DNA of 64,000 bases from Desulfobacteraceae bacterium Eth-SRB2 (GTDB lineage: Bacteria; Desulfobacterota; Desulfobacteria; Desulfobacterales; UBA11574), in contig RPGQ01000012.1 in NCBI GenBank assembly GCA_004193595.1, positions 62,001 through 126,000 on the forward strand, given 5' to 3'. The translations under genes and the position numbers were made by a program. Shown here piece after piece: positions 45,412 through 53,642 of the stretch. Under the pieces are notes generated by a model, which did no database searches, had not been told where the DNA came from, and saw only the letters and a list, made by a program, of their open reading frames with translations. Every line of letters starts with the position of its first letter. The first letter of the stretch is position 1.

Positions 45412-47409
45412 TTATTTTAAAGTCCTGACGCAACGAAAACCCACATTGTTGCTGCGGTAGTTCGGATTGTTCGAGTTGCGGTCTGCACACCGCGCGAGGC
45501 TCCGATCGATGAACCAGGAACCGCCGCGAAGCACCTGGTTTGAACCCTCCCTACTCGTCGTCCATTCCCAGACATTTCCGGCCATATCATAACAGCCTAC
45601 AGGACTGACGCCGTTGGGATATCGGGTGACCCGGGTTGTTTTTCCGATACCCGACTCCCTTGTATTGCACTTTTCCTTGTCAAATTCTCCTTCCCAGGGA
45701 TACTCGCGCCCGTCAATGCCCCTAGCGGCCCGTTCCCACTGGTATTCGGTGGGCAGTTCCTTTCCCGCCCATCTGGCAAAGACTTCGGCCTCGTAATAGC
45801 TCACCCCCACAACCGGGTGCTCGGGCTGGTTCCACTTTTCGTCTTCCCAGTACCTGGGCAAAGTAATCTTTTCCTTATTCCGCCACATTAGGCCTTCTTC
45901 TGACCAGAATCCGTCCTCGTTATAGCCACCGGCATCGATAAATTGTTTAAACTGGCGGTTGGTGACCGGATAGATGTCGATTTTAAACGGCTCTTTAATC
46001 GCTACCGTCTTTTTATCATCGCCGTATTGAAAATCGCCGGCAGGTACGTCCGCCATGTCTTCCATACCCCTTGGGTACTCTTTTGGTGCTTTCTCCTCTT
46101 TTACATCCTCTTTGCTTTCTACGATCCCGCTCATGGTCAGCAGTTGCTGGAGCCGGCTGCGATCAATATCTATCTTCGTTATAATATCAAAGATCTGCCT
46201 GTTTTGAACATAGTTGTGAAACGATTGGGGTACGCTTTTTAATTCTTCCTGCGGTATCTCCCACCGGTCTTTTTCCTCCAGTTTTTCTGCAAGAGATCTG
46301 ACATGTTCTTGAAGGGTGTACAGAACTTCAGGATTTTCTTTGATGTCATTTGCCAGTTGCGGAAAGCTGTGGTCGATGATGTTCCAGAACAGCAGGTCAT
46401 TGAATTGGATCTCGATGTCACTGTTCTTTAACAGACCGTCCAGCAGATTCAGATTGTTCAAAAATCGTTTGAGCTGCCGGGGATTGTTCTGCAGTGCCGG
46501 CATGATTAAATTCAGGTGAGAAGACAGGTTCTCCTGGATCTGAGGATTGATTTTTTCTGTCATCTTTTTAAAGTCATCGGCCGGAATCTGGGGAAGTTTA
46601 AAAGTTACATGGACGATTTTTTCCAGGAACCTGGGGGCACCTTCCTTTCCGTAGGTGCCGGCCAGGGCGTCTTCGATGATCTCATTGGCCGCGCCGATCA
46701 CAAACACACATCCTTTTTTGTCCATGAACAGCTTTATGGTCTCAAGGACTTTTTGAATTCTTCCCTTGGGGCAGCGATCCAGATCATCGATAAAAACCAC
46801 CAGGACGCCTTTGGTATCGTCCGTCTTTTCCGAGGTGGTCAGTTTTGCGCGCCAGCTCAGGTAGGTCCACAGCAAATCGTCAAAAAAGTTTTGAAAAGTA
46901 TCATAAAATCCGAGTTTATCCTTGTATTCCAAATCTGAAAATATTTCGGTAATGTCTATGCCGGTAAAAAGCTTTGATAAGCTTCCGAAAATCTTGGACT
47001 TATCCAGTTTTTTGGTTAATTTTTCAATATCGGCCTTGCAGCTTTCAAAGAATTTATCCGCCGCCATGGTTTTGAATATCTGTTCAATAAGCGCTGCCAG
47101 AATTTCATCTTCATGGCCGTATTTCCAGGCCTGGAACCAGACGGTCTTACATTTTCGAAAAGTGGCTTTTTCTGAATAGTCTCCGCTTTCCAGCAGGCGC
47201 TTGACGGTTTCCATGAGGGTGGTTTTACCCGAGCCCCAGAGCCCGTATATTCCAATCACCAGCGGTGTTTGGTTCTCCTTGTTGGCGATCAGGCCGGCAA
47301 TGGTCTTGGCATAGGCGTCAAACCCGAAGACCGGAGATTTAGCCTCGGGCGCGTCACTGATAATATGGACGGGGGTTTTTTCCGGCATCTTGCGCGTCTC
47401 CTTTCTCAA
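45412..47409 (-). CDS. KAP-family P-loop NTPase with C-terminal FGE-sulfatase domain; DGR-type variable target
   Basis: 665 residues. The KAP NTPase (about 25-330) has Walker A GLWGSGKTTL, TVWFQAWKYGHE and Walker B LVVFIDDLDRC. The FGE-sulfatase domain (about 445-665) has IDIYPVTNRQFKQFI, VVGVSYYEAEVFARWAGKELPTEYQWERAARG and DMAGNVWEWT. The final RGGSW to GFRCVRTLK stretch is variable relative to the NACHT-FGE gene. KAP proteins are often membrane-linked, but no transmembrane segment is seen here. It is the first gene of the three-gene unit. Together with NACHT-FGE it suggests a two-sensor defence or self-recognition system. Confidence 0.87.
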   Translation of the reverse strand: MRKETRKMPEKTPVHIISDAPEAKSPVFGFDAYAKTIAGLIANKENQTPLVIGIYGLWGSGKTTLMETVKRLLESGDYSEKATFRKCKTVWFQAWKYGHEDEILAALIEQIFKTMAADKFFESCKADIEKLTKKLDKSKIFGSLSKLFTGIDITEIFSDLEYKDKLGFYDTFQNFFDDLLWTYLSWRAKLTTSEKTDDTKGVLVVFIDDLDRCPKGRIQKVLETIKLFMDKKGCVFVIGAANEIIEDALAGTYGKEGAPRFLEKIVHVTFKLPQIPADDFKKMTEKINPQIQENLSSHLNLIMPALQNNPRQLKRFLNNLNLLDGLLKNSDIEIQFNDLLFWNIIDHSFPQLANDIKENPEVLYTLQEHVRSLAEKLEEKDRWEIPQEELKSVPQSFHNYVQNRQIFDIITKIDIDRSRLQQLLTMSGIVESKEDVKEEKAPKEYPRGMEDMADVPAGDFQYGDDKKTVAIKEPFKIDIYPVTNRQFKQFIDAGGYNEDGFWSEEGLMWRNKEKITLPRYWEDEKWNQPEHPVVGVSYYEAEVFARWAGKELPTEYQWERAARGIDGREYPWEGEFDKEKCNTRESGIGKTTRVTRYPNGVSPVGCYDMAGNVWEWTTSREGSNQVLRGGSWFIDRSLARCADRNSNNPNYRSNNVGFRCVRTLK
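45444..45514 (-). other. DGR variable region 2 (end of the KAP-FGE gene)
   Basis: The counterpart of the region at 42015-42085. In coding sense, 18 of the 24 differing positions carry an A in at least one of the two copies, consistent with a template rich in AAC/AAY codons. The conserved tail and sequence after the stop (an AAAGGGTAAAAG block) are also shared, as expected around the homing-initiation site. Confidence 0.8.
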
Positions 47410-47666
47410 CTTGTTACTTGGGAGCTGATCCGGCTATAATATTGGTTTGATATAACAAACACTCAATTTTACGTGAGGAATCCAGGACGGTCGTGTGTTT
47501 GTGTATTTTTTAAGTATAGTATATGGGATAAGAGATCAAGAAGCTATTTCCATGCGGGGATTAGACGAATAGCAGCGCCATCCATCTCAACGGCTGCTTC
47601 CTCACTTGGCAAGAGTTGTCTTGTTCTCGTTCCTTTGCCCTTGAGATATCTTTGCCGTCAAATCCG

Positions 47667-47933
47667 TTAATCCTGTATTAGCCAATCAATATAATCATAT
47701 AGTTTTCCGGCAAGGAAGTATGGAAGATTCAGAAGGGTATATGATTTTCCGTCCGGTGTTGATGTTTGCGTCTTTTCGAAGGAACCCGCATATAACCGAA
47801 CGGCAAAAGGATGATCGGCTCTTATCATAAATTGATGAAGAGAACGGAGCGTGCCGGTTTTTCCGGATTTGACTTCCACCGGAATGATATGCTGTTTGAA
47901 GTCATTGGGGACGTTCGTGCTGGACGTGCACAA
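47667..47933 (-). pseudogene. C-terminal fragment of a DUF4143-type AAA ATPase
   Basis: 88 codons. IIPVEVKSGKTGTLRSLHQFM and LNLPYFLAGKLYDYIDWL match the end of the DUF4143 domain found in a widespread group of ATPases. The ATPase part is gone, so only the tail remains. It lies upstream of the HigBA locus. Confidence 0.75.
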
Positions 47934-48070
47934 TTTTTGCGAAAAACAAAAACTAACTTTTTTAGTTTGAAAAATGAACTATCGATCCAAACCCAGAGCG
48001 GTCAAATCCCTCAAGTCGAGGGTTCATCTCATTTTTCCCTTGTTGGTCAATCAATTAAAAAAAGAGAACC

Positions 48071-48098
48071 TTGACAATATACGCCAGAGGCGTATAAT
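48071..48098 (+). promoter_or_regulatory. Promoter with palindromic operator for the HigBA locus
   Basis: TTGACA (48071-48076) and TATAAT (48093-48098) are perfect -35 and -10 boxes with a 16-bp spacer. TATACGCC-AGA-GGCGTATA (48078-48096) is a perfect dyad within the spacer and -10. This is the expected place for autorepression by the antitoxin. Transcription should start near 48105, leaving almost no leader before the toxin frame. Confidence 0.75.
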
Positions 48099-48104
48099 AT
48101 CATT

Positions 48105-48419
48105 ATAATATTCATCGAAACTTCCATTTTTACTAAGGAAATTCAACGCCTGCTCCCGGACGACAAATATCGGATACTGCAAACCGTGTTGATGCTCCGG
48201 CCGGATGCCGGAAACTTGATCCGAGGAAGTGGAGGTTTACGGAAAATTCGTTGGGGTCTTCCGGGTAAAGAAAAACGCGGGGCATTGCGAGTCATTTACT
48301 ATTGGAGTCCTCCCGACACTATTTTCATGCTTTTTCCATATAGAAAAACTGAACAAGAAGACCTAACCCCGGATCAGCTCAAGCTGCTCGGTAAAATGGT
48401 TAAGGAGTTGTTATCATAA
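48105..48419 (+). CDS. HigB/RelE-type toxin, expected start codon reads ATA
   Basis: About 104 residues. The frame reads IFIETSIFTKEIQRLL, KYRILQTVL, GLRKIRWGLPGKEKRGALRVIYYW and FMLFPYRKTEQEDL, which is a complete RelE-fold HigB-like mRNA interferase. No ATG, GTG or TTG starts this frame before the GTG at 48186; the codon where the family's Met belongs is ATA (48105). Either translation begins at a near-cognate codon on a leaderless mRNA, or the toxin has lost its start. The start of the feature is my estimate from homologous positions. Confidence 0.7.
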   Translation: MIFIETSIFTKEIQRLLPDDKYRILQTVLMLRPDAGNLIRGSGGLRKIRWGLPGKEKRGALRVIYYWSPPDTIFMLFPYRKTEQEDLTPDQLKLLGKMVKELLS

Positions 48420-48709
48420 AAAAAGAACATTTTGAGAAGATAGTCGCCAGCATCAAAGAAGCTGGCGATATTAAGGCTGGACATAAAATGCCAAGCCGGA
48501 TTTATGAAATCAAGCCGCCTGAAATCAAGACCGTAAGAGAAAAACTCAATGTTTCACAAAGGGAGTTCGCTCTTATGATAGGAGTCAGTGTCCGAACCTT
48601 GCAGAATTGGGAACAGGGTAGAAGGAAACCGGAAGGTCCGGCTAAGGCATTATTGCGCATTGCATCAAAAAATCCACGCGCTGTGCTTGATGCCTTACAT
48701 GCGGAATAG
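48416..48709 (+). CDS. HigA-like XRE antitoxin, expected start codon reads ATA
   Basis: About 97 residues if begun at 48416, where the codon is ATA followed by AAAAAAGAA. An in-frame ATG at 48488 would remove 24 residues before the helix-turn-helix. The HTH is clear: VREKLNVSQREFALMIGVSVRTLQNWEQGRRKPEGPA. It overlaps the toxin stop as in other higBA pairs. The C-terminal domain binds the operator near 48.08 kb; the N-terminal extension usually wraps the toxin. The 48488 start is the safer choice if ATA is not used. Confidence 0.75.
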   Translation: MKKEHFEKIVASIKEAGDIKAGHKMPSRIYEIKPPEIKTVREKLNVSQREFALMIGVSVRTLQNWEQGRRKPEGPAKALLRIASKNPRAVLDALHAE

Positions 48710-48780
48710 CGTCGGCCATTAACTCAACAGGACTTGCACATCAAAAGTACCAAAGAAATTTTCAAAAACAATGGCAGAAT

Positions 48781-50343
48781 TTATTTTTTAATCTTTTCTA
48801 AAATACGTCTCGACAACGCTTTGATCTCGGTGATGCCCAGCATGTATCCGGCCGATAACACCATGACCATAAACACCAGAGCGGTCAAAATTGAAACCCC
48901 AAGGCTTCCTGCAAACGTGGTGGAATCAAAGCCCGACAGGAGGGTTACCTTGAACAATTCCAGAAACAGGCCCAGGGGGATGCTCAACAGGATGGTCCAC
49001 AGATAAAACCGATACACCCGGTAACCATCCGTGTTTTCACTTTTTTTGTTCCAGAAAACGTATAACAAAGATACTTGAAAAATGGCGGATAGGGAGATGG
49101 CCAGGGCCACCCCTGTGGCGCCCATCTTCAGCATTCCGGCCATGTAAAGGGGAATGCTCAGGACCACGGCCACGGTTCCGTACACTGCGGGAAAGAGCGT
49201 GTTCTGCACGGCGTAATATCCCCGGACCACAAGGGTCTGGGCGGCAAAGGCGAAGGCACCGATCATCAAAAACACCAGCACCTGGGAGGTTAAGGCCGTT
49301 GCGGCGGCATCAAACCGGCCCCGCTGAAACAAAATCACAACGATTTCCTGTCTGAGCGCGATAATCAGAACGGAAAACGGAACCACCAGCGCCAGATACC
49401 GCAGGGTATCGTTGAGCAGCCGGTTCATTTCTTTAATTTTATTCTCTGCGGCCAGACGGGCCATAAACGGAAATGACGCCATGCCCACGGCCTGGCCGAA
49501 AAAGCCCACGAGTATAAACATGGTCCTCAAGCCGTAATTAAGGCCGGCTATGCTGCCTCGCGGCAGGAACGAACCGAAAAACCGAAATAAAAATTCCGTT
49601 GAAAAACTCATGGTCAAGCCAATCATCAAGGGAAGCGTGACCCGAACATAGAGCCATAGATCCGGGTGTCTGAAATTCAAAGCCGGTGTGAACCGCATCC
49701 CGACCCTTTTTGCACCCCAGATCTGAACCATGAAATTTCCGACAAAGGCGCCGCCCAGAACCCCCCAGGAAAACCCTTCCATGCCCATTCGCGTACCCAG
49801 CAGGACCCCTCCGCAAATAATTCCCAGATTATATAAAAGCGGAGACAGGGCCGGTATGAAAAATTTCTCCTTGGCAAACTGAACGGCCATAAGCATGCCG
49901 CCGGAAAAAAAGAAAAATTGGGCCGGTATGATAATCCGTGTCATCCTGACGGCGTGCTCGATTAATACGGGATCATCGAGCCCCGGGGCCAGAACCTGGA
50001 CCAACCCCCGGGCAAAAACACAGGCAATGATAATCAACAGCAAAAGCACGCTGCCGAAGCCCGTGAGGATGAGTGAAAAGACCCGCCAGCCTTCCTCTTC
50101 TTTATTTTCTACCAGATAGTAAGAAAAAATCGGGATAAACGTAACCGAAAGGAACCCGCTGGCGACGATGTGGTTCAGAATTTCGGGGATGATAAAGGCC
50201 ACCTGATAGGCATCCACCCCCCCGCTGATTCCCCCGATATAGGCAATGACCTGCTCCCGGATAAGACCGGTGAGACGGCTTAAAAAAACCGAAGTCATCA
50301 TAATCAGCGAGGCCAAACCCACTTTTTTATACATGGATGACAT
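48781..50343 (-). CDS. murJ: Lipid II flippase MurJ (MviN)
   Basis: 520 residues from ATG 50343; an ATG six codons upstream at 50361 and another at 50334 are also possible. About 14 transmembrane helices. The MurJ patterns are visible: SVFLSRLTGLIREQVIAY at the start, and a central LNYGLRTMFILVGFFGQAVGMASFPFMARL. It flips lipid-linked peptidoglycan precursor across the inner membrane. Housekeeping gene; complete. It stands alone, with buk 91 bases upstream in the same direction. Confidence 0.93.
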   Translation of the reverse strand: MSSMYKKVGLASLIMMTSVFLSRLTGLIREQVIAYIGGISGGVDAYQVAFIIPEILNHIVASGFLSVTFIPIFSYYLVENKEEEGWRVFSLILTGFGSVLLLLIIIACVFARGLVQVLAPGLDDPVLIEHAVRMTRIIIPAQFFFFSGGMLMAVQFAKEKFFIPALSPLLYNLGIICGGVLLGTRMGMEGFSWGVLGGAFVGNFMVQIWGAKRVGMRFTPALNFRHPDLWLYVRVTLPLMIGLTMSFSTEFLFRFFGSFLPRGSIAGLNYGLRTMFILVGFFGQAVGMASFPFMARLAAENKIKEMNRLLNDTLRYLALVVPFSVLIIALRQEIVVILFQRGRFDAAATALTSQVLVFLMIGAFAFAAQTLVVRGYYAVQNTLFPAVYGTVAVVLSIPLYMAGMLKMGATGVALAISLSAIFQVSLLYVFWNKKSENTDGYRVYRFYLWTILLSIPLGLFLELFKVTLLSGFDSTTFAGSLGVSILTALVFMVMVLSAGYMLGITEIKALSRRILEKIKK

Positions 50344-50434
50344 ATTTTTTAAATCACGCAAAAGATAATATCACGCCTGGATGCGCTTTTGGAGTCTTGA
50401 AAAAAAGTATATGGTTTTTTTGAGACGGATCGCA

Positions 50435-51523
50435 TCACACTTTTTCAAGCCGGGAATACTGCTTGGCAGATTCTGTTCCTGAGAGCACCCGGAGTGCGCC
50501 CTGGGCCAGAGCATGCATTTCGTTCTCTCCGGGATAGACCTTTACGGGTGCAATGAACCCGGTTCGTTTGGAAATCCAGGCAGACAGCCTTGAGGAATTG
50601 GCCAGGCCGCCGGTCAACACAACGGCATCTACCCGGCCCTGGAGAACCGTGCTCATGGCACCGATATCCTTGGCGATCTGGTACGCCATTGCCTGCAAGA
50701 TCAACAATGCGTTTTCATCGCCCTCCTGGATTTTGGCTTCCACCCGGCTGATATCATTTGTCCCCAGATAGGCCATTACCCCGCCTCGCGAAGTGAGACG
50801 CCGGCGCAGATCCGACACGCTGAATCGACCGGATTCGAGAAATCGGAGCAGATCCACGGTGGGCAGGGCACCGGCCCGTTCCGGCGTCATGGGCCCTTCC
50901 CCAAGGCCAATGGTGCTGTCAATGACCCTGCCCCTCCGGTGCGCACCAATGGTGATACCGCCCCCCAAATGAGCAACGATCATGTTGCACGCTTCATAGG
51001 AAATACCCATCTCATCAGCGGCCCTTCTGGCCGCGGCCTTTTGATTCAGCGCGTGAAACGCACTCTTTCTTTTGATTTCCGGAATGCCCGAAACCCTGGC
51101 AAGGGGTTGATATTCATCCGTACTGGGACTGTCAACAATCACCGCCCGGATATGGGTCTGCTTTGCCAAATCATGTGCAATGATCGGTCCCAGGTTGGTG
51201 GGATGCTGGCCGTATTTTCCCGAGCGCAGGTCATCACACATCCCTTCATCGATGAGATACACCCCTGAATCAATGGAGGCGGTAAGGCCCCCACGGCTGG
51301 CGATCATGTGCAAATCGCCCAGTGCTATCCTGTGTTTTTCCAAAAATCCGACAATTCCTTGCCTGCGCAGGTGAAACTGATCCATATAGTGAATGCTCGC
51401 TCCAACCTGCTCCGGATCATGGCCAATGTTTTCCTGGAGCTTGAGGTGATGGTTTTCAAAAAAGGCCACCTTGGTGGTGATAGAACCGATGTTCAACACA
51501 AGAATCTTGTAGATAGACGCCAT
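50435..51523 (-). CDS. buk: Butyrate kinase
   Basis: 362 residues, start supported by GGGAG 7-8 bases upstream. The acetate/butyrate kinase signatures are present: VLNIGSITTKVAFF at the N-terminus, VAHLGGGITIGAH and STIGLGEGPMTPERAGALP in the middle, and AMAYQIAKDIGAMSTVLQGRVDAVVLTGG. It makes butyrate and ATP from butyryl phosphate and ADP, or the reverse, suggesting fermentation or fatty-acid activation. No phosphate butyryltransferase gene is adjacent in this window. Confidence 0.93.
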   Translation of the reverse strand: MASIYKILVLNIGSITTKVAFFENHHLKLQENIGHDPEQVGASIHYMDQFHLRRQGIVGFLEKHRIALGDLHMIASRGGLTASIDSGVYLIDEGMCDDLRSGKYGQHPTNLGPIIAHDLAKQTHIRAVIVDSPSTDEYQPLARVSGIPEIKRKSAFHALNQKAAARRAADEMGISYEACNMIVAHLGGGITIGAHRRGRVIDSTIGLGEGPMTPERAGALPTVDLLRFLESGRFSVSDLRRRLTSRGGVMAYLGTNDISRVEAKIQEGDENALLILQAMAYQIAKDIGAMSTVLQGRVDAVVLTGGLANSSRLSAWISKRTGFIAPVKVYPGENEMHALAQGALRVLSGTESAKQYSRLEKV

Positions 51524-52242
51524 AATGCACTCCCGCTCACCGGATACTTCGCCTAAAATTCAAGTTCACCTCTCTTTCGGAGGGATACCCATGATCCTTC
51601 TTACCATATTTTTAGGTAAGTTCACAACAGGCAGGCATATGTTTAATATTCCGATTTCAAAAAAAGTGTTGCAATAATTGACGCATATTTTCCGAATCCT
51701 GATGGCCTGATCATCCCATGCCTTAGTTAACCCTTTGAATTTTATTTATTTTTATTATTTTTGGACTGTAACAACAAACTTTGCATACTTTTTGCATTAT
51801 TACACTTAGTTAGTGTCCATCGAATGTGAGTGCGCCTTTTCATACGAACATCTAGAAAAAAAGTAAAGATCCGAGTCCAGAGGGCCCGGCTTTGATTATC
51901 CCAAGAGGGGATTTAGTTTGACGGCATTTAACGATTTACGGAGTAATGGAGTATTGGATTGATGGAGTAATGGAAGAAACCTCTTTTTTCATCGCTCTAA
52001 GAAAACAGATCCCTGGAGAAAATCTGAAAGTTTAAAGCTCTTTTTTTTAAATCAACACTCCAATACTCCATTACTCCGGTTGATTTATACGGGCAGAGCC
52101 ATAGAAGTCTGACCCCCGCAATGCGGGACAGGCATGGCCCTGAGGACCAGGTTTTTTAGAACCCAATAAAAAATGAATATTAAAAAAGCGTTGTGTAAAA
52201 ATACATTTGATCCGGCAACCTGAACTTCACAAGATTTGATAG
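51524..52242. other. Intergenic region containing a 20-bp perfect inverted repeat
   Basis: CGGAGTAATGGAGTATTGGA (51939-51958) is the exact reverse complement of 52059-52078, with 100 bases between them. No coding features. The arms may be ends of a small element or a long-range hairpin. Otherwise the region is AT-rich with no gene. Confidence 0.55.
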
Positions 52243-52659
52243 ATGAGCATAAGAAAAATAACACCTGAAGACAATGAATCTGAAGACTTGCGGTCCTTAT
52301 CTTCATTAACGGGCAATTTTCCGTTTTCCAAGCCCAATAAGCGTTTAGTACACCGGAAAAATTGTTGTTATAAGCTTGAATGCAAATCTTATCATTGTGA
52401 AAAAGATATTTTTGAAACCATAAAAGGGGTTGCTTTTAATTCTAGCAAATGTGGATTGTATTTCGAGACCAGCAATCTTTTGGAATCCGGCGCCCCTGTC
52501 TATATCTCTTCAGAAGACTCCATAAAGGACCCTTTGGATGCAGAGGTCGCCGAGGGTGTACATGCGCAAGTCATATGGTGTAACAGCATTAATAATGGTT
52601 CTAAACCCAGCTACGGCGTTGGCCTTAAATTCTTTGAACGGTTAAAGGCTCAAAATTGA
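52243..52659 (+). CDS. PilZ-domain protein
   Basis: 138 residues. The c-di-GMP-binding motifs of PilZ are both visible: RLVHR (RxxxR) near residue 34 and NSSKCG (N/DxSxxG) near residue 67. The following strands GLYFETSNLLESGAPVYI and YGVGLKFFE complete the barrel. It would bind cyclic di-GMP and pass the signal to a partner. Single gene; partner not seen. Confidence 0.8.
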   Translation: MSIRKITPEDNESEDLRSLSSLTGNFPFSKPNKRLVHRKNCCYKLECKSYHCEKDIFETIKGVAFNSSKCGLYFETSNLLESGAPVYISSEDSIKDPLDAEVAEGVHAQVIWCNSINNGSKPSYGVGLKFFERLKAQN

Positions 52660-52682
52660 ACCCTTGGCCATGACATTTCGTG

Positions 52683-53207
52683 CTATGCCCCGTCAAGACC
52701 GTGATGCTCTGATTTAGCGTACCATGAGGCGGGATCAACTAAGTATTCTTCGGTATCTTTCAGAGAAACATAGTGTTCATTTTCAATACTGGCAAGGAGA
52801 TCAAAAAAGGCCTTCTCTTTGGGGTCGGTCACCTCATCTCTGAGTTTAGCATAGTATGAAGCCCCTTTGGCTTCGAAATCAATAGCTGTGCGGACCGCTT
52901 GCAAATCATCGTCATCGCTTTCTGCATTTTGATCAACCTTCTTAAACACGTCTTTCAGTACATCCTTGATGACTGTCTGTTTCACTTTCAAGGGAACGGT
53001 TTCAGGCCATTTGTCCCCTGCTGCCCACTTTTCATGAAGCTCTTTAAGCCTTTGGTAATGTTCAAGCTCTTCGTCTGCAATCTGCTGGAACATGGCCTTG
53101 CCAACAGGGTTTTTGGTCCTTTCGGCGTTTTTGAGGTAAAACTCACGCTCCTTCATCTCATTATCCAGGGCGACATCCAATGCATTGAGGCGTCCTTTTT
53201 CGTCCAT
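52683..53207 (-). CDS. Rubrerythrin-like diiron ferritin-fold protein
   Basis: 174 residues. Two pairs of iron-ligand motifs are spaced as in ferritin-like four-helix bundles: NEMKEREFY with EELEHY, and FEAKGASYY with ENEHY. No rubredoxin-type Cys pairs occur. The protein probably handles peroxide or iron in an anaerobic cell. Copy C of the TTTTTACGA repeat lies right upstream. Confidence 0.88.
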   Translation of the reverse strand: MDEKGRLNALDVALDNEMKEREFYLKNAERTKNPVGKAMFQQIADEELEHYQRLKELHEKWAAGDKWPETVPLKVKQTVIKDVLKDVFKKVDQNAESDDDDLQAVRTAIDFEAKGASYYAKLRDEVTDPKEKAFFDLLASIENEHYVSLKDTEEYLVDPASWYAKSEHHGLDGA

Positions 53208-53251
53208 AATTTCTTCCCCCTTTTTTGAAATGATTGATTGAATTAATATTG

Positions 53252-53428
53252 ATGAACTCGTAAAAAGTCCGATTTAGACGGTTTCGTAAAAAGTTCAAAT
53301 TCCCCCGCCAAACATAGGCGGGATAAAAAGGCGTGCAAATTTTGTAATCATGAGGCGTACTTTTCGTACGTTGAATGATTGCGAAATGCAGCACAACGCA
53401 GAAGTTGGACTTTTTACGAGACCGTCAA
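53252..53428. repeat. TTTTTACGA palindromic repeat, copy C
   Basis: The most complete copy. It starts CTCGTAAAAAGTCCGATTTA and ends with the inverted GACTTTTTACGAGACCGTC, with inner TTCGTAAAAAGTTC and the core CGTACTTTTCGTACG. Same orientation as copy B. A 24-base end fragment also occurs at 61169-61192. Confidence 0.8.
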
Positions 53429-53642
53429 TATTGATAAGAACTTGTTTTTTTAGTTAAGTCTATTGAACAATGAGAATTGTAATTTCGCCCCTGTGGTATA
53501 ATAAAATGGGGGCGTCAATGACCATAACTTTTTTAGTAAGTTCAAACTGATTTCAGAAAAAATATAAAATTTTGAAAAAAAGCGGGACATTCTTTTAAAG
53601 ATATGGTACCTTAAAATGTAAAAATTTACAATTAAGGTGCCC

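Noticed and set aside
47410..48070. Possible DGR template or reverse transcriptase upstream of the KAP-FGE gene
   Set aside because: Read on both strands; only a DUF4143 tail and AT-rich sequence are present, without the flanking blocks of the variable regions.
53161..53394. 77-codon reverse-strand frame running through repeat copy C
   Set aside because: It is composed of repeat sequence; the real gene (rubrerythrin-like) begins at 53207.
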